A model generated the notes under the pieces. It ran no database searches, was not told where the DNA came from, and saw nothing but the letters and a program-made list of their open reading frames with translations. Below, piece by piece: positions 27,725 through 36,361 of a stretch of 64,000 nt of DNA. The stretch covers positions 1 to 64,000 of the forward strand of contig URCJ01000002.1 in the NCBI GenBank assembly GCA_900546285.1, in the 5' to 3' direction. Made by a program: the position numbers and the translations under genes. Numbering within the stretch: the first letter of the stretch is position 1; every line of letters starts with the position of its first letter. Source of the stretch: an uncultured Solobacterium sp. GTDB taxonomy: Bacteria; Bacillota_I; Bacilli_A; Erysipelotrichales; Erysipelotrichaceae.

Positions 27725-28486
27725 TTATTTATCTAGTCCTAATTTGTGTGCTTGCTTAAAGAAAACTGTTGGATTATAGTCAACATAAATAAAAACGCAT
27801 GTATTTAAAACATAAACAAAACCAGCGCCTTTATTCTCAAGCTGTTTATCAAAAACAGATACACAATCAAAACTTAAATATTCCTCATTACTAAGCAACG
27901 AATACTTATTATTAGAAATAAAGTTGGCCTTCTTTAGATTATGAGTTATTATCATCATTAAAACTTCATAATTATATTTTTCCAAATTCGTGAACTTGCT
28001 AACACGTTCTACCAAATATTTGTAATTTTTACATTGTTCTATTGTTACACTTAAATCCTTGTACGAATCATCTGGTAATTTATCGAAATGTTTATATGAT
28101 TGTATCATTGGATAATTGATGTAAAGTTTCCCTTCAAAAGAAGAATCATTATAGTACTCTAACATTTTCCTTATAGTCTCGAAATGAAGTTTATGATGTT
28201 GTGGTTCAAAATCAAAAATAAGAAAAATATCATTGTAACTTTGAGACAATTTTTCTCTTTCTTTCTCATTATTTTCACCATCCCTTAATACCAATTGAAT
28301 ATCAGTGTTGCCATCATCAAAATCAGGGTAGTTCTTTTCAAGCCTATCCGCAAAAGTATGCAAAGTAGTATTGTAACAATATATACTGGGTTTTTGATTC
28401 TTGTCCGTTAACTCAAATATTCTATTTATTAAAGATGGTTCATCTTTATTTCCTTCAACAATAAACAATATTTTTCTATCAGACAT
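27725..28486 (-). CDS. TOPRIM-like protein partnered with an AAA ATPase (defence-like)
   Basis: 253 residues from the ATG at 28486, which has GGAG 7 nt upstream and overlaps the ATPase stop by 8 nt. A GTG four codons earlier is part of that ribosome site. The N terminus reads ILFIVEGNKDEP, and the middle has IFLIFDFEPQHH. This is the Glu then Asp-x-(Asp/Glu) layout of TOPRIM nucleases. I do not recognise a named family with certainty; RloB-like and AriB/DUF4435-like proteins are the nearest in memory. Pairing with an AAA ATPase is typical of phage-defence modules such as PARIS. Function is inferred from architecture and position. Confidence 0.6.
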   Translation of the reverse strand: MSDRKILFIVEGNKDEPSLINRIFELTDKNQKPSIYCYNTTLHTFADRLEKNYPDFDDGNTDIQLVLRDGENNEKEREKLSQSYNDIFLIFDFEPQHHKLHFETIRKMLEYYNDSSFEGKLYINYPMIQSYKHFDKLPDDSYKDLSVTIEQCKNYKYLVERVSKFTNLEKYNYEVLMMIITHNLKKANFISNNKYSLLSNEEYLSFDCVSVFDKQLENKGAGFVYVLNTCVFIYVDYNPTVFFKQAHKLGLDK

Positions 28487-29600
28487 CAAATTCTCCACTT
28501 CTTAACATTTTTTCTAAGTTATGGCCTTCTCTCAATTCTCTATCCGTACTATCCGCAAAAGATCTCAATTCTCCATGTTCTAAAACAAAGTAACAATCAG
28601 GTCTTAACAAATCATTAGAAGCTAAAAATGAATTATGTGTAGTAAAGATAGCTTGTATAGTTTCATTTTTTAACAAATATCTAACTATATTTTTAGCTAA
28701 ATCAAAATGATAGAACGCATCAAATTCATCCAAAAACAAAAATGACACATCATTAAATCTATAGCTCCAATAAAAGAACAAAGCTAACGATCTTGTTCCA
28801 CTTGACGCTACATCTTGGAAACGCAAAGCACTTCTCTTGTGCTTTTCAATAAGCATTTTAGAAGGAACTGGTCCTTCAACATTTAATACTTCAAGTTCTT
28901 TATCAACTCCAGCAACTTCTTTTAAGAAAGCGCTAAATTCTTTAGCCAAATTATTATCTACAATCCAGGTATAAATATCTTCAACACCGGTTGTATAACC
29001 AATATACCCATTTTCTTGTAATGATCTAAACCACAACATATGTGATACATAATCCATTACAAACCTAACTAAAGAATCTTCTGGTTGGTTAGTGTTACTT
29101 GCTATATATCTTAATATTGATAAATTATCATCCAAATATTCTAAATTTAAATTTTCAGCATTAATCAACGATAAATTATCAAAACATTTTTCTTTGTTTA
29201 TAAAGTTGTATGAGTAAATTAATTCTTCATTAATTTTAAGCTCCTCATAAGCTAAAGTCTTAGGCGCACTTTTCTCGTATATAAAACTAATTATATTTTT
29301 ATCTTTTTCAAATACGTATTCAAATCTAGCATTTTTTCCATCACTGTCAGCATTCAAAAAAGAAGCTGGATTTATCTGCATTGGTTCGATATTTTTATTT
29401 GTTAGAACATTTACTATATCAAACAAAGCGTAACCCAAATTGCTCTTACCAGAAGAATTCTTTCCATATACAATAGCTTTGCTAATAACGCTATCTTTGA
29501 TGCACTCTTTTCCAAAACGATAATCATGTGTAGAAGTTAAATCCAAACAAATTGGTTTATTAAAATTTTTATAATTTGAAACAGTAAACTTAATTAGCAT
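28479..29600 (-). CDS. AAA15/RloA-like ATPase (defence-like partner)
   Basis: 373 residues from the ATG at 29600, chosen because GAGGTGG lies 6 nt upstream; a longer frame starts six codons earlier. It is an SMC/ABC-type ATPase with Walker A GKNSSGKS at 46-53, signature-like ASSGTRSL, Walker B FLFLDEFDAF and a switch histidine in TTHN. This set is found in AAA15/OLD-like ATPases of abortive-infection systems. It overlaps the TOPRIM-like gene by 8 nt, so the two proteins are made together. A CCGTAA-N5-TTACGG inverted repeat lies about 55-70 bp upstream. Confidence 0.78.
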   Translation of the reverse strand: MLIKFTVSNYKNFNKPICLDLTSTHDYRFGKECIKDSVISKAIVYGKNSSGKSNLGYALFDIVNVLTNKNIEPMQINPASFLNADSDGKNARFEYVFEKDKNIISFIYEKSAPKTLAYEELKINEELIYSYNFINKEKCFDNLSLINAENLNLEYLDDNLSILRYIASNTNQPEDSLVRFVMDYVSHMLWFRSLQENGYIGYTTGVEDIYTWIVDNNLAKEFSAFLKEVAGVDKELEVLNVEGPVPSKMLIEKHKRSALRFQDVASSGTRSLALFFYWSYRFNDVSFLFLDEFDAFYHFDLAKNIVRYLLKNETIQAIFTTHNSFLASNDLLRPDCYFVLEHGELRSFADSTDRELREGHNLEKMLRSGEFDV

Positions 29601-29654
29601 AATAACCACCTCTAACATAAATATATAATTTATATTTTATATTTTCAATATCTT

Positions 29655-29671
29655 CCGTAATTTTTTTACGG
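29655..29671. repeat. CCGTAA-TTTTT-TTACGG inverted repeat
   Basis: Perfect 6-bp arms around a 5-nt T loop in the divergent region between the ATPase and NUDIX genes. It could be an operator shared by both promoters. No long T run follows the stem, so a terminator role is less likely. Confidence 0.4.
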
Positions 29672-29744
29672 CAAGTAGTTATTATTTACAAATCTGTTAT
29701 AATCTTCTTGTGTAATTAATATTTCAAAGGAGAAATTGCGATAT

Positions 29745-30140
29745 ATGAAAACAATAAGAGTGGTTGCTGCACTAATGGTAGAAAACAACAAAGTATTAAT
29801 CGCAGCTAGAAAAAAAGGAACTTTACAAGGACTATGGGAATTCCCAGGAGGAAAAATTGAAGAAGGAGAAAGCCCTGAACAAGCCCTTATTAGAGAAATA
29901 AGAGAAGAAATGGAAATCGCTATCTCTGTTGATAAATACTTAATGACAAGAGAATATGATTATCCTGAATTTCATCTATCAATGGAATGTTTTATCTGCA
30001 CCCCATTAAGTTCTCATATTCATCTTAATGACCACCTAGGTATCAAATGGATAGACATAAAAAAAGATGACTCAATCAACTGGGTACCAGCAGATGAAGC
30101 CATCTTTGAGAAACTTATTCAGTATCAACAATCTTTGTAG
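29745..30140 (+). CDS. NUDIX hydrolase, MutT-like
   Basis: 131 residues from the ATG at 29745. AGGAG ends 12 nt upstream, slightly long; a TTG at 29736 would sit too close to it. The NUDIX box is GGKIEEGESPEQ...REIREEME, matching GX5EX7REUXEE except that the usual Gly near the end is Met. MutT-type members sanitise 8-oxo-dGTP; other NUDIX substrates are possible. The 3' end overlaps the convergent helicase gene by 26 bp. It sits inside the defence-like island but is a common housekeeping type. Confidence 0.85.
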   Translation: MKTIRVVAALMVENNKVLIAARKKGTLQGLWEFPGGKIEEGESPEQALIREIREEMEIAISVDKYLMTREYDYPEFHLSMECFICTPLSSHIHLNDHLGIKWIDIKKDDSINWVPADEAIFEKLIQYQQSL

Positions 30141-32931
30141 TTAAATAATCATAAATACTATCTTTTACTGGAGTATCTAATTCATAATGGAACTCCAGTA
30201 TTTTTTTACCCTCATTAGTATACTTTTCTTCAATCTTATCCTTAGCACAAGTTATCTCGCCCAAATAGTAGAAACTATCACCCTTAATCTTATTAATGAA
30301 CAAATGTACCTTCATAGCACCATCATAATTAATAAATCTTAAAGCCTCAGGAGAACTTAACTTACGACCATTCTTAGACATACAAACAATATGTTTCTTA
30401 TCAATAAAACGGTCCTCATACATCAAAGAAGCTGAAGTAGTACTTAAATCCTTATTATAAGTAACATAAACAGCCATTGTATTAGAAATCTCGTCATAGA
30501 AATAACCACCTATATTCTGTGGATTCATATTCACAGGCCAATTAAGTAATCTACAAACATCTTTTCTTGTATAAGTCTTATATAAAACCAAATCACTATC
30601 CTTATAATAAACAGAATAATCTCTCTTATTAACTTTTCTAATATAACTAATAATATCTAATAATTCTTTTTTAAACTTTAAATTCTTTAAGCATTCATTA
30701 AAAGGCTTAGAGATATTTCCTTTTTCATCCAAGAAATCTACACCGCTATATCGCTTAATATCATCCTTAGATAAGAAAGATCCATCAAGTATTCTTAGAC
30801 AATTACCAGAATAATTACCAACCACGCCATTAATCAAATCAGCAATAGCTTCAACTTCAATCAATCGCATACCATTGATAAATTCCTTGGAAATAAAATC
30901 CAAATAAGCCTTTTCAGTCTCACTAAAATAACCATCAACTTCTTTTCTATCCAACAAGAAAGAATAATAACTATTAAACTCACTACATAAAAGGTCCATG
31001 CTGATAGTGTCATAATTTAAGAAATCATCATAAGTAGGAATTCTACCAAGCATATTCTTTAATTGTTTATACTCATTAAAAATTCTAGTCTTACCACCAA
31101 TAGTAGCCTTATTAATTTGTTTAAAGATTCTTTCCTTAACAACCTCGTCAAACTCAATTGTTGTAATATCAGGTGTAATCACATCAAGTTCAGTTAAGAA
31201 TTCTCTATACTTTTGTTTCTGATAACTCTTATCACCAGATAAGGCAATTGGAATTAAATAATTCTTTTGATAGTTGGCAATAAAATCAAGCACAACAACA
31301 TACTTCTTATTCTCAATTTTTCTTAAACCTCTACCCAATTGTTGCACAAAAACAATAGCTGACTCAGTAGGTCTTAACATAATGATTTGATTAACAGATG
31401 GAATATCAACACCCTCATTTAAAACATCAACCGAAATAATATAATCTAAACCATTATCAGACTCTAATGACTCAATGATTCTTTCTCTTTCATCTTCACT
31501 ATCTTCACCACTTAACACCGCAGTCTTCCATCCTTTTTCGTTAAATAATAAAGATAACTTCTTCGCCTCATCAATCCTACTAACAAAGATTAAACCCTTA
31601 ACCTTTTCTCCAGAATAACCATAATATTGAGCCTTTTCCATTACTAGCTCAACCCTTTTGTCATTTACTAATTTATTAAAATCTAAAGCATCTGATTCTT
31701 CGCCATCAATAGTAAAATCATTAATCCCAAAATAATGAAAAGGACATAATAATTCATATTCTAAGGCATCATTTAATCTAATTTCATATGCCACATTATG
31801 ATCATAATAAGCAAAAATATCGCCACCATCCATTCTCTCAGGAGTAGCTGTCATGCCAAGTAAAAACTTAGGCTTAAAATAATCTAATACTCTTTTATAA
31901 GTATTACCGCAAGTATGATGTGCCTCATCTACCACAATATAATCAAACTCATCAACATCAAATGTCTTTAAGTTATCTTCTTTAGCCAATGTTTGAATAG
32001 ACGCAAATATCAGCCTTGCATCCTTATCTTTATTTTGGCCCTTATAAATAGAACTTGGAATATCACCAAAAACTTTCTTAAAAGTCCTACATGCATCATT
32101 TAATAGTTTTCCACGATGTACAATAAACAACACTTTCTTAGGATCATAATTATATGCATCAAAAGCGCTTAAGAAAGTTTTTCCAGTACCCGTAGCTGAA
32201 ATCAATAACGCCTTGCTTTCACCTTGTTTTCTTAAAGTATCTAAATTAGTCAAAGCCTCTTGTTGCATCTTATTAGGACGAGGAACTTTAGTATCCAAGA
32301 TGAATGAATCTGTTCTTTCAACATACTTTCTATTTACTTCATACTTCTTCTTATATTCCTCAATCCAAGCTGTATCTAAAGCTACAGTGTCATTATCCCA
32401 TTCATCATCAAATTCATTAATAATCTCATTAATAAAGGAACCGTCACCAAGTGAGCTAGTCAAAACATTCCACTCTGCATTCTTCTTCAAGGCATTACCA
32501 GTTAAATTAGAACTACCTATCAAAGCCTTATATTGATCACCACTTCTAAAGATATAACCCTTGGCATGGAAATTATCCTTACTATATATTCTGATATCTA
32601 CATTCTTATCTTTTAACTTTAATAATTCTTCAAAAGTCTTGGGATTATTAAACATTAAGTAATCGGATGTAATGATTCTACCCTTACACTTAACCTCTTC
32701 TAATGTATGCTTAAGCATAATCAAACCATCATCTGTAATGAAAGCTACATTAAAAAGAAACTCATCACAATTCCTTAATTGCTTACAAAGAGTACTATAT
32801 ACATTTGATTCATTATTCTTATTCAATACTAACTTTGTACTGTAATAACCAGAACCACTCTCACCACCTAAAAAACTATTGAGCAAATCAATAGTCATTT
32901 GTTTCTTTAGTTCCCTTAACTTCTCATCCAT
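30115..32931 (-). CDS. PLD-nuclease / SF2 helicase fusion with DUF3427-type C terminus
   Basis: A 938-residue protein. Residues ~90-170 form a phospholipase-D-like domain (FHAKGYIF...IGSSNLTG, the HxK...S-N pattern). A superfamily 2 helicase follows, with Walker A SATGTGKT (~245-252), DEAH at 335-338, GMTATPERMD, and motif VI QQLGRGLRK. The C-terminal ~350 residues resemble DUF3427. Such proteins are usually found in restriction or defence neighbourhoods and are thought to process DNA. The start codon has TATAAT 7 nt upstream and no ribosome site, which predicts a leaderless message. Confidence 0.85.
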   Translation of the reverse strand: MDEKLRELKKQMTIDLLNSFLGGESGSGYYSTKLVLNKNNESNVYSTLCKQLRNCDEFLFNVAFITDDGLIMLKHTLEEVKCKGRIITSDYLMFNNPKTFEELLKLKDKNVDIRIYSKDNFHAKGYIFRSGDQYKALIGSSNLTGNALKKNAEWNVLTSSLGDGSFINEIINEFDDEWDNDTVALDTAWIEEYKKKYEVNRKYVERTDSFILDTKVPRPNKMQQEALTNLDTLRKQGESKALLISATGTGKTFLSAFDAYNYDPKKVLFIVHRGKLLNDACRTFKKVFGDIPSSIYKGQNKDKDARLIFASIQTLAKEDNLKTFDVDEFDYIVVDEAHHTCGNTYKRVLDYFKPKFLLGMTATPERMDGGDIFAYYDHNVAYEIRLNDALEYELLCPFHYFGINDFTIDGEESDALDFNKLVNDKRVELVMEKAQYYGYSGEKVKGLIFVSRIDEAKKLSLLFNEKGWKTAVLSGEDSEDERERIIESLESDNGLDYIISVDVLNEGVDIPSVNQIIMLRPTESAIVFVQQLGRGLRKIENKKYVVVLDFIANYQKNYLIPIALSGDKSYQKQKYREFLTELDVITPDITTIEFDEVVKERIFKQINKATIGGKTRIFNEYKQLKNMLGRIPTYDDFLNYDTISMDLLCSEFNSYYSFLLDRKEVDGYFSETEKAYLDFISKEFINGMRLIEVEAIADLINGVVGNYSGNCLRILDGSFLSKDDIKRYSGVDFLDEKGNISKPFNECLKNLKFKKELLDIISYIRKVNKRDYSVYYKDSDLVLYKTYTRKDVCRLLNWPVNMNPQNIGGYFYDEISNTMAVYVTYNKDLSTTSASLMYEDRFIDKKHIVCMSKNGRKLSSPEALRFINYDGAMKVHLFINKIKGDSFYYLGEITCAKDKIEEKYTNEGKKILEFHYELDTPVKDSIYDYLTTKIVDTE

Positions 32932-32944
32932 TACTTAGATTATA
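32932..32944 (-). promoter_or_regulatory. -10 element 7 nt before the helicase ATG
   Basis: TATAAT at 32939-32944 on the minus strand, then CTAAGTA and the ATG at 32931. No Shine-Dalgarno and only a weak -35 are seen. Confidence 0.5.
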
Positions 32945-32977
32945 GTTAATTGTAAAGATTATTAACAGATCTATAAG

Positions 32978-33442
32978 CTATTTACTTCTTAAAGATTCTT
33001 GATAATAATTGGGATTTGCACATGATAAATAAATATTATCTAAAAAGATTCCGTTCTCATCTTCAGCAATCCTTATTCCTAATTCTTCATAGTTTTCATT
33101 ATTACCATTTCCATAATATTGTCCTAGCTCATAATAATTATTGATGCCATATACAACTTCAAATAATTCAATATTTTTTATTACATCAATCACTTCACTC
33201 ATACTACTTGCATACTCGCCACTAGATAAAACAACATTAAGTTTTTCAGCATCTTTATCATTCAATCCTTTTGTCAACAATACAAAAGTATTTAATAGTT
33301 CAATATCAGTATCAAATACCATGCAATTATCAATTAGTAATTCACACCTATAATCAACAACTTTTAAATTCATCTCATTTGTTGGTAAACTAATCCATTC
33401 ACCATTATCTAATTTCACTTCCAAAATCTTTTCCCTATTCAT
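32978..33442 (-). CDS. ArdA-like antirestriction protein (tentative)
   Basis: A 154-residue acidic protein. Three stretches recall the ArdA antirestriction family of DNA-mimic proteins: GEWISLP near the start, LNDKDAEKLNVVLSSGEY in the middle, and INNYYELGQYYG later. The theoretical charge is strongly negative, which suits DNA mimicry. ArdA proteins inhibit type I restriction enzymes and usually travel on plasmids or conjugative elements. Its place beside a helicase and a toxin-antitoxin pair supports an accessory origin. GAGAGGTG precedes the ATG. The family call rests on remembered patterns, so it is moderate at best. Confidence 0.5.
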   Translation of the reverse strand: MNREKILEVKLDNGEWISLPTNEMNLKVVDYRCELLIDNCMVFDTDIELLNTFVLLTKGLNDKDAEKLNVVLSSGEYASSMSEVIDVIKNIELFEVVYGINNYYELGQYYGNGNNENYEELGIRIAEDENGIFLDNIYLSCANPNYYQESLRSK

Positions 33443-33529
33443 TTTGCACCTCTCTCTTTACACTTATAACTATATAAATATGGCTGTACATAAATCACAC
33501 CATCAACAAAAAAAAGACGCCGTTTTTAA

Positions 33530-33859
33530 TCAGCGCCCATTTTCAATAAATTTTTTGTATAATTCTTCTATTCTCTCTAAATCGTACTCGCATAGCTTTC
33601 CGAGTTGATAAAGAAAATTATCCTTTATTAGCATCCTTGTTTTAGATACTCTCGCAGTAGAAGCCAATCTTAAGCCAGCTTCTTCCCAATACAAAATTGG
33701 AATATCATATGGATCGTCTTTTCTAGGCTTGTGTTTTGTGATTTTTACAGATAAAACCTCTAATAAATATTCATCAAGCACAACAACAGGCCTATTTGTT
33801 GTTTTCCCCTCTATTTCTTCTACAGGAAACTCTACAAACCATACCTCTCCTCTATTCAT
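33530..33859 (-). CDS. MazF/PemK-type toxin
   Basis: A 109-residue PemK-like protein, normal for the family. Landmarks are the opening MNRGEVWFVEFP, the RPVVVLDE strand, a KITKHKPR loop with the basic catalytic cluster, and the LASTARVSKTRML block near 65-77. These toxins are mRNA endoribonucleases held inactive by a partner antitoxin. Its ATG overlaps the antitoxin stop by one base (TAATG). The partner is a RelB/DinJ-type protein rather than a MazE-type one. Confidence 0.85.
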   Translation of the reverse strand: MNRGEVWFVEFPVEEIEGKTTNRPVVVLDEYLLEVLSVKITKHKPRKDDPYDIPILYWEEAGLRLASTARVSKTRMLIKDNFLYQLGKLCEYDLERIEELYKKFIENGR

Positions 33860-34176
33860 TATTTCCTTTCATGTTCTTTTTTAATCTCCTCAAATATATC
33901 ATCCCATTCGGTTTCTTCCAACCATTCATCATCCTTAGAAATAACAGGTATCCCTTCCGCATTATATTTGGTGTTCTTTCTTGCAAACTCATAATCTCTT
34001 TCATTATATTTGCCCACATTCATACTTACATTAAACGGAATAGCCTGTTCCCTTACAGCCTGTTTAGCAGCTAAAGTGAAAAATGTAGTCATATCAAGTC
34101 CTAGATTAGACATAAGTTTTTGTAATTCAGCTTTTAATCTCTCGTCAATTCTTATAGTTATATTAGTATTTGCCAT
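33859..34176 (-). CDS. RelB/DinJ-family antitoxin
   Basis: A 105-residue antitoxin. The ribbon-helix-helix N terminus reads NITIRIDERLKAELQ, then LGLDMTTFFTLAAKQAV, then the DinJ-like IPFNV. A long acidic C-terminal tail (WLEETEWDDIFEEIKKE) would wrap and neutralise the toxin. It lies upstream of and is coupled to the MazF-type toxin gene. AAAAAGGAAG precedes the ATG. Autorepression is likely through the inverted repeat over its promoter. Confidence 0.88.
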   Translation of the reverse strand: MANTNITIRIDERLKAELQKLMSNLGLDMTTFFTLAAKQAVREQAIPFNVSMNVGKYNERDYEFARKNTKYNAEGIPVISKDDEWLEETEWDDIFEEIKKEHERK

Positions 34177-34237
34177 ATTTAATTACTTCCTTTTTCTAAA
34201 CTTTATAACATTGCACATATTATATCTTTGCGTTGTT

Positions 34238-34262
34238 ATTATAGCATACATACATACTATAA
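34238..34262 (-). promoter_or_regulatory. Toxin-antitoxin promoter with overlapping operator
   Basis: On the minus strand an extended -10 TG-C-TATAAT (TATAAT at 34238-34243). An inverted repeat TTATAG-N12-CTATAA (34239-34262) with an internal CATA direct repeat covers it. Position fits binding by a ribbon-helix-helix antitoxin. The rest of 34263-34414 shows no gene. Confidence 0.5.
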
Positions 34263-34414
34263 GAAATATCTTTAATTTCTAGTGACCATCAGTTAAATCG
34301 CCACATTATTAAGCTGAACTATCTATTCTTATATTTTCTTTTTCATTCATATATCATTTTCTCCTTTATATCTTTATTGCTGTAAAAAGTGAAAATTCCT
34401 CATATTTTTTAAGA

Positions 34415-34420
34415 TAAAAT
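34415..34420 (+). promoter_or_regulatory. -10 element 6 nt before the asparaginase ATG
   Basis: TAAAAT (34415-34420), then AAACAT and the ATG at 34427. No Shine-Dalgarno and no good -35 are seen. Confidence 0.45.
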
Positions 34421-34426
34421 AAACAT

Positions 34427-35449
34427 ATGAACAAGAAAGTATTAATTATCTACACTGGAGGAACAATAGGCATGTCAAAGACAGAACATGGCTATGCTCC
34501 TGAAATGACATCATTCCTAAACAACCTAAACAAAATGGAAGAACTACACGATCCATCACTACCTAATTGGGACATCAAAGTAATGAATCCTATCCTAGAT
34601 TCATCAAACATCTCAGTAAACGAATGGAACAAAATAGCTCAAATGGTAGCTGATAACTATTTTTATTACGATGGCTTTGTAATACTACATGGTACTGACA
34701 CTATGAGCTATAGTGCTAGTGCCTTGTCTTTTATGCTAGAAAATATCAACAAACCAGTAATCTTTACAGGATCGCAAATTCCATTATGTGAAATAAGAAA
34801 TGATGCTAAAGATAATCTAATAACTTCATTAATAATTGCTGCAAGAGATGACATTAATGAAGTATGCTTATACTTTGGAGGCAAACTATTAAGAGGTAAC
34901 AGATCAATCAAAGAATCATCAAGCGGTCTACAAGCTTTTGTATCACCTAATTATCCATTATTAGGAGAAGTAGGCATTGATATAAAAATTAATGATAAGA
35001 TCTTATTGCCTAAGACCAACAAAGAATTCAAGCTACACAAACTAAAAGAGATTCCAATAGGAGTAATCAAAATCTTCCCTGGAATCCAACTAAAACTATT
35101 TGAATCAGTACTAACAGAAAAATTAAAAGGCATCGTCATTGAAACCTTTGGCAGTGGTAACATCCCTAACTACAAGGACGATCTTTTGCCAATGCTACAA
35201 AGAGCCTTCGACAACGACACCATCGTAACTGTATGCTCCCAATGTACTCACGGAAGCGTCTCTTTAGGCACCTACCAAACAAGCAGCGCCCTAAAAGAAG
35301 CTGGAGCACTATCAGGATATGACATGACAACTGAAGCAGCCGTCACCAAACTATACTATTTATTTAGTCAAGATTTATCTATTGAACAAATAAAACAACA
35401 AATGGAAACCAACCTAAGAGGTGAACTATCCAATCTTAACACACTGTAG
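34427..35449 (+). CDS. ansA: Type I (cytoplasmic) L-asparaginase
   Basis: A 340-residue asparaginase hydrolysing L-Asn to Asp and ammonia. The first active-site Thr is in IIYTGGTIGMS. The second catalytic block is VILHGTDTMSYSASALSFM. The C-terminal domain has SQCTHGSVSLGTY. There is no signal peptide, so it is cytoplasmic, as for type I. It converges on and overlaps the DegV gene by 24 bp. The start lacks a ribosome site. Confidence 0.95.
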   Translation: MNKKVLIIYTGGTIGMSKTEHGYAPEMTSFLNNLNKMEELHDPSLPNWDIKVMNPILDSSNISVNEWNKIAQMVADNYFYYDGFVILHGTDTMSYSASALSFMLENINKPVIFTGSQIPLCEIRNDAKDNLITSLIIAARDDINEVCLYFGGKLLRGNRSIKESSSGLQAFVSPNYPLLGEVGIDIKINDKILLPKTNKEFKLHKLKEIPIGVIKIFPGIQLKLFESVLTEKLKGIVIETFGSGNIPNYKDDLLPMLQRAFDNDTIVTVCSQCTHGSVSLGTYQTSSALKEAGALSGYDMTTEAAVTKLYYLFSQDLSIEQIKQQMETNLRGELSNLNTL

Positions 35450-36268
35450 TGCTACGCACCCTGGACCACCCTGAGTAATAAATGAAGCTGAAAGCTCATA
35501 TTCATCAACAACACAACCCTCAAAAGTTTCCTTTAACTTAGCCACAAACAAATCAGCCATCTCTTTATTATCTGCATGAGAAACTGAAAAACGATAAGTA
35601 CTATCTACATGTTTCTTCAACAAATCACCAATAATCTCACTACAAGCCTTCTTAGAAGTACGCGCAACATGAAACTTCTCAAGACCCTGGCCCTTTTCAC
35701 ACTTTCTCATAACTGGAGTAAGTTTCAACAAACCACCAATCTTAGCCACAAAACCCTTAACACGACCACCTCTTTCAAGGAAATCAAAATCAATAGGTAC
35801 CAAATAAGAATGCTCATGATCCCTTGCATATTCTACCATCTTTAAAATCTCATCTACACTCTTGCCTTCATCTGCCATTTGTTTTGCAGTATCAACAATC
35901 AAACGATGAGGACCACACAAAGTATAAGAATCAATCACATGAACCTTACTTGGATAATCACATGTTTCCTTAGCTGTTAAAGCTGAATTATAAGTACCGC
36001 TCAAACCTCCTGCCATAGCGATATCAATTACTTCATCATCCTTAGCCAACTTGTTATAAGTCTCAATCTTCTCACCAATAGAAGGTTGTGAAGACTGAGG
36101 AATCATGCCCTCTTTAATCAATTCAATAAGTCCCATTCCTGTTAGCTCATCTAAGTCCTTATAAGACTTACCGCCAACAAAAACATGCAAAGGCACCACA
36201 TTAATGCCTTTTTCTCTACCTTGTTCACTAGAATACAATGTTGAACTATCTGTTACTATTTTTACCAT
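35426..36268 (-). CDS. DegV-family fatty-acid-binding protein
   Basis: 280 residues from the ATG at 36268. The frame extends six codons upstream, but those codons overlap the -10 of a good promoter. DegV/FakB proteins bind a fatty acid for phosphorylation by a FakA kinase. Seen here are VKIVTDSSTLY, the fatty-acid loop GGLSGTYNSA, and FLERGGRVKG with its conserved Arg. No fakA is in the window. The predicted transcription start coincides with the ATG. Confidence 0.9.
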   Translation of the reverse strand: MVKIVTDSSTLYSSEQGREKGINVVPLHVFVGGKSYKDLDELTGMGLIELIKEGMIPQSSQPSIGEKIETYNKLAKDDEVIDIAMAGGLSGTYNSALTAKETCDYPSKVHVIDSYTLCGPHRLIVDTAKQMADEGKSVDEILKMVEYARDHEHSYLVPIDFDFLERGGRVKGFVAKIGGLLKLTPVMRKCEKGQGLEKFHVARTSKKACSEIIGDLLKKHVDSTYRFSVSHADNKEMADLFVAKLKETFEGCVVDEYELSASFITQGGPGCVALQCVKIG

Positions 36269-36274
36269 AACTAT

Positions 36275-36303
36275 AATGTAATGCATATAGTATTAAATGT
36301 CAA
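36275..36303 (-). promoter_or_regulatory. DegV promoter predicting a leaderless mRNA
   Basis: Consensus -35 TTGACA (36298-36303), 17-nt spacer, -10 TACATT (36275-36280), then 6 nt to the ATG at 36268. This is the clearest of the leaderless set because the -35 is perfect. Confidence 0.65.
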
Positions 36304-36327
36304 TTAATCTAGAATTAATTACTAGAT

Positions 36328-36355
36328 TTGATAATATTTAAAATTATGTTACACT
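36328..36355 (+). promoter_or_regulatory. DUF1836 gene promoter predicting a leaderless mRNA
   Basis: TTGATA (36328-36333), 16-nt spacer, extended -10 TGT-TACACT (36350-36355), then 6 nt to the ATG at 36362. It lies back to back with the DegV promoter, the two -35 elements being about 25 bp apart. Confidence 0.6.
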
Positions 36356-36361
36356 AACAAT

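Noticed and set aside
27725..34262. Search for an integrase, transposase or att repeats bounding the accessory island
   Set aside because: None was seen, so it is not annotated as a mobile element.
33796..34282. Plus-strand hydrophobic frames opposite the toxin-antitoxin genes
   Set aside because: They are antisense shadows; the minus-strand genes have clear family motifs and coupling.
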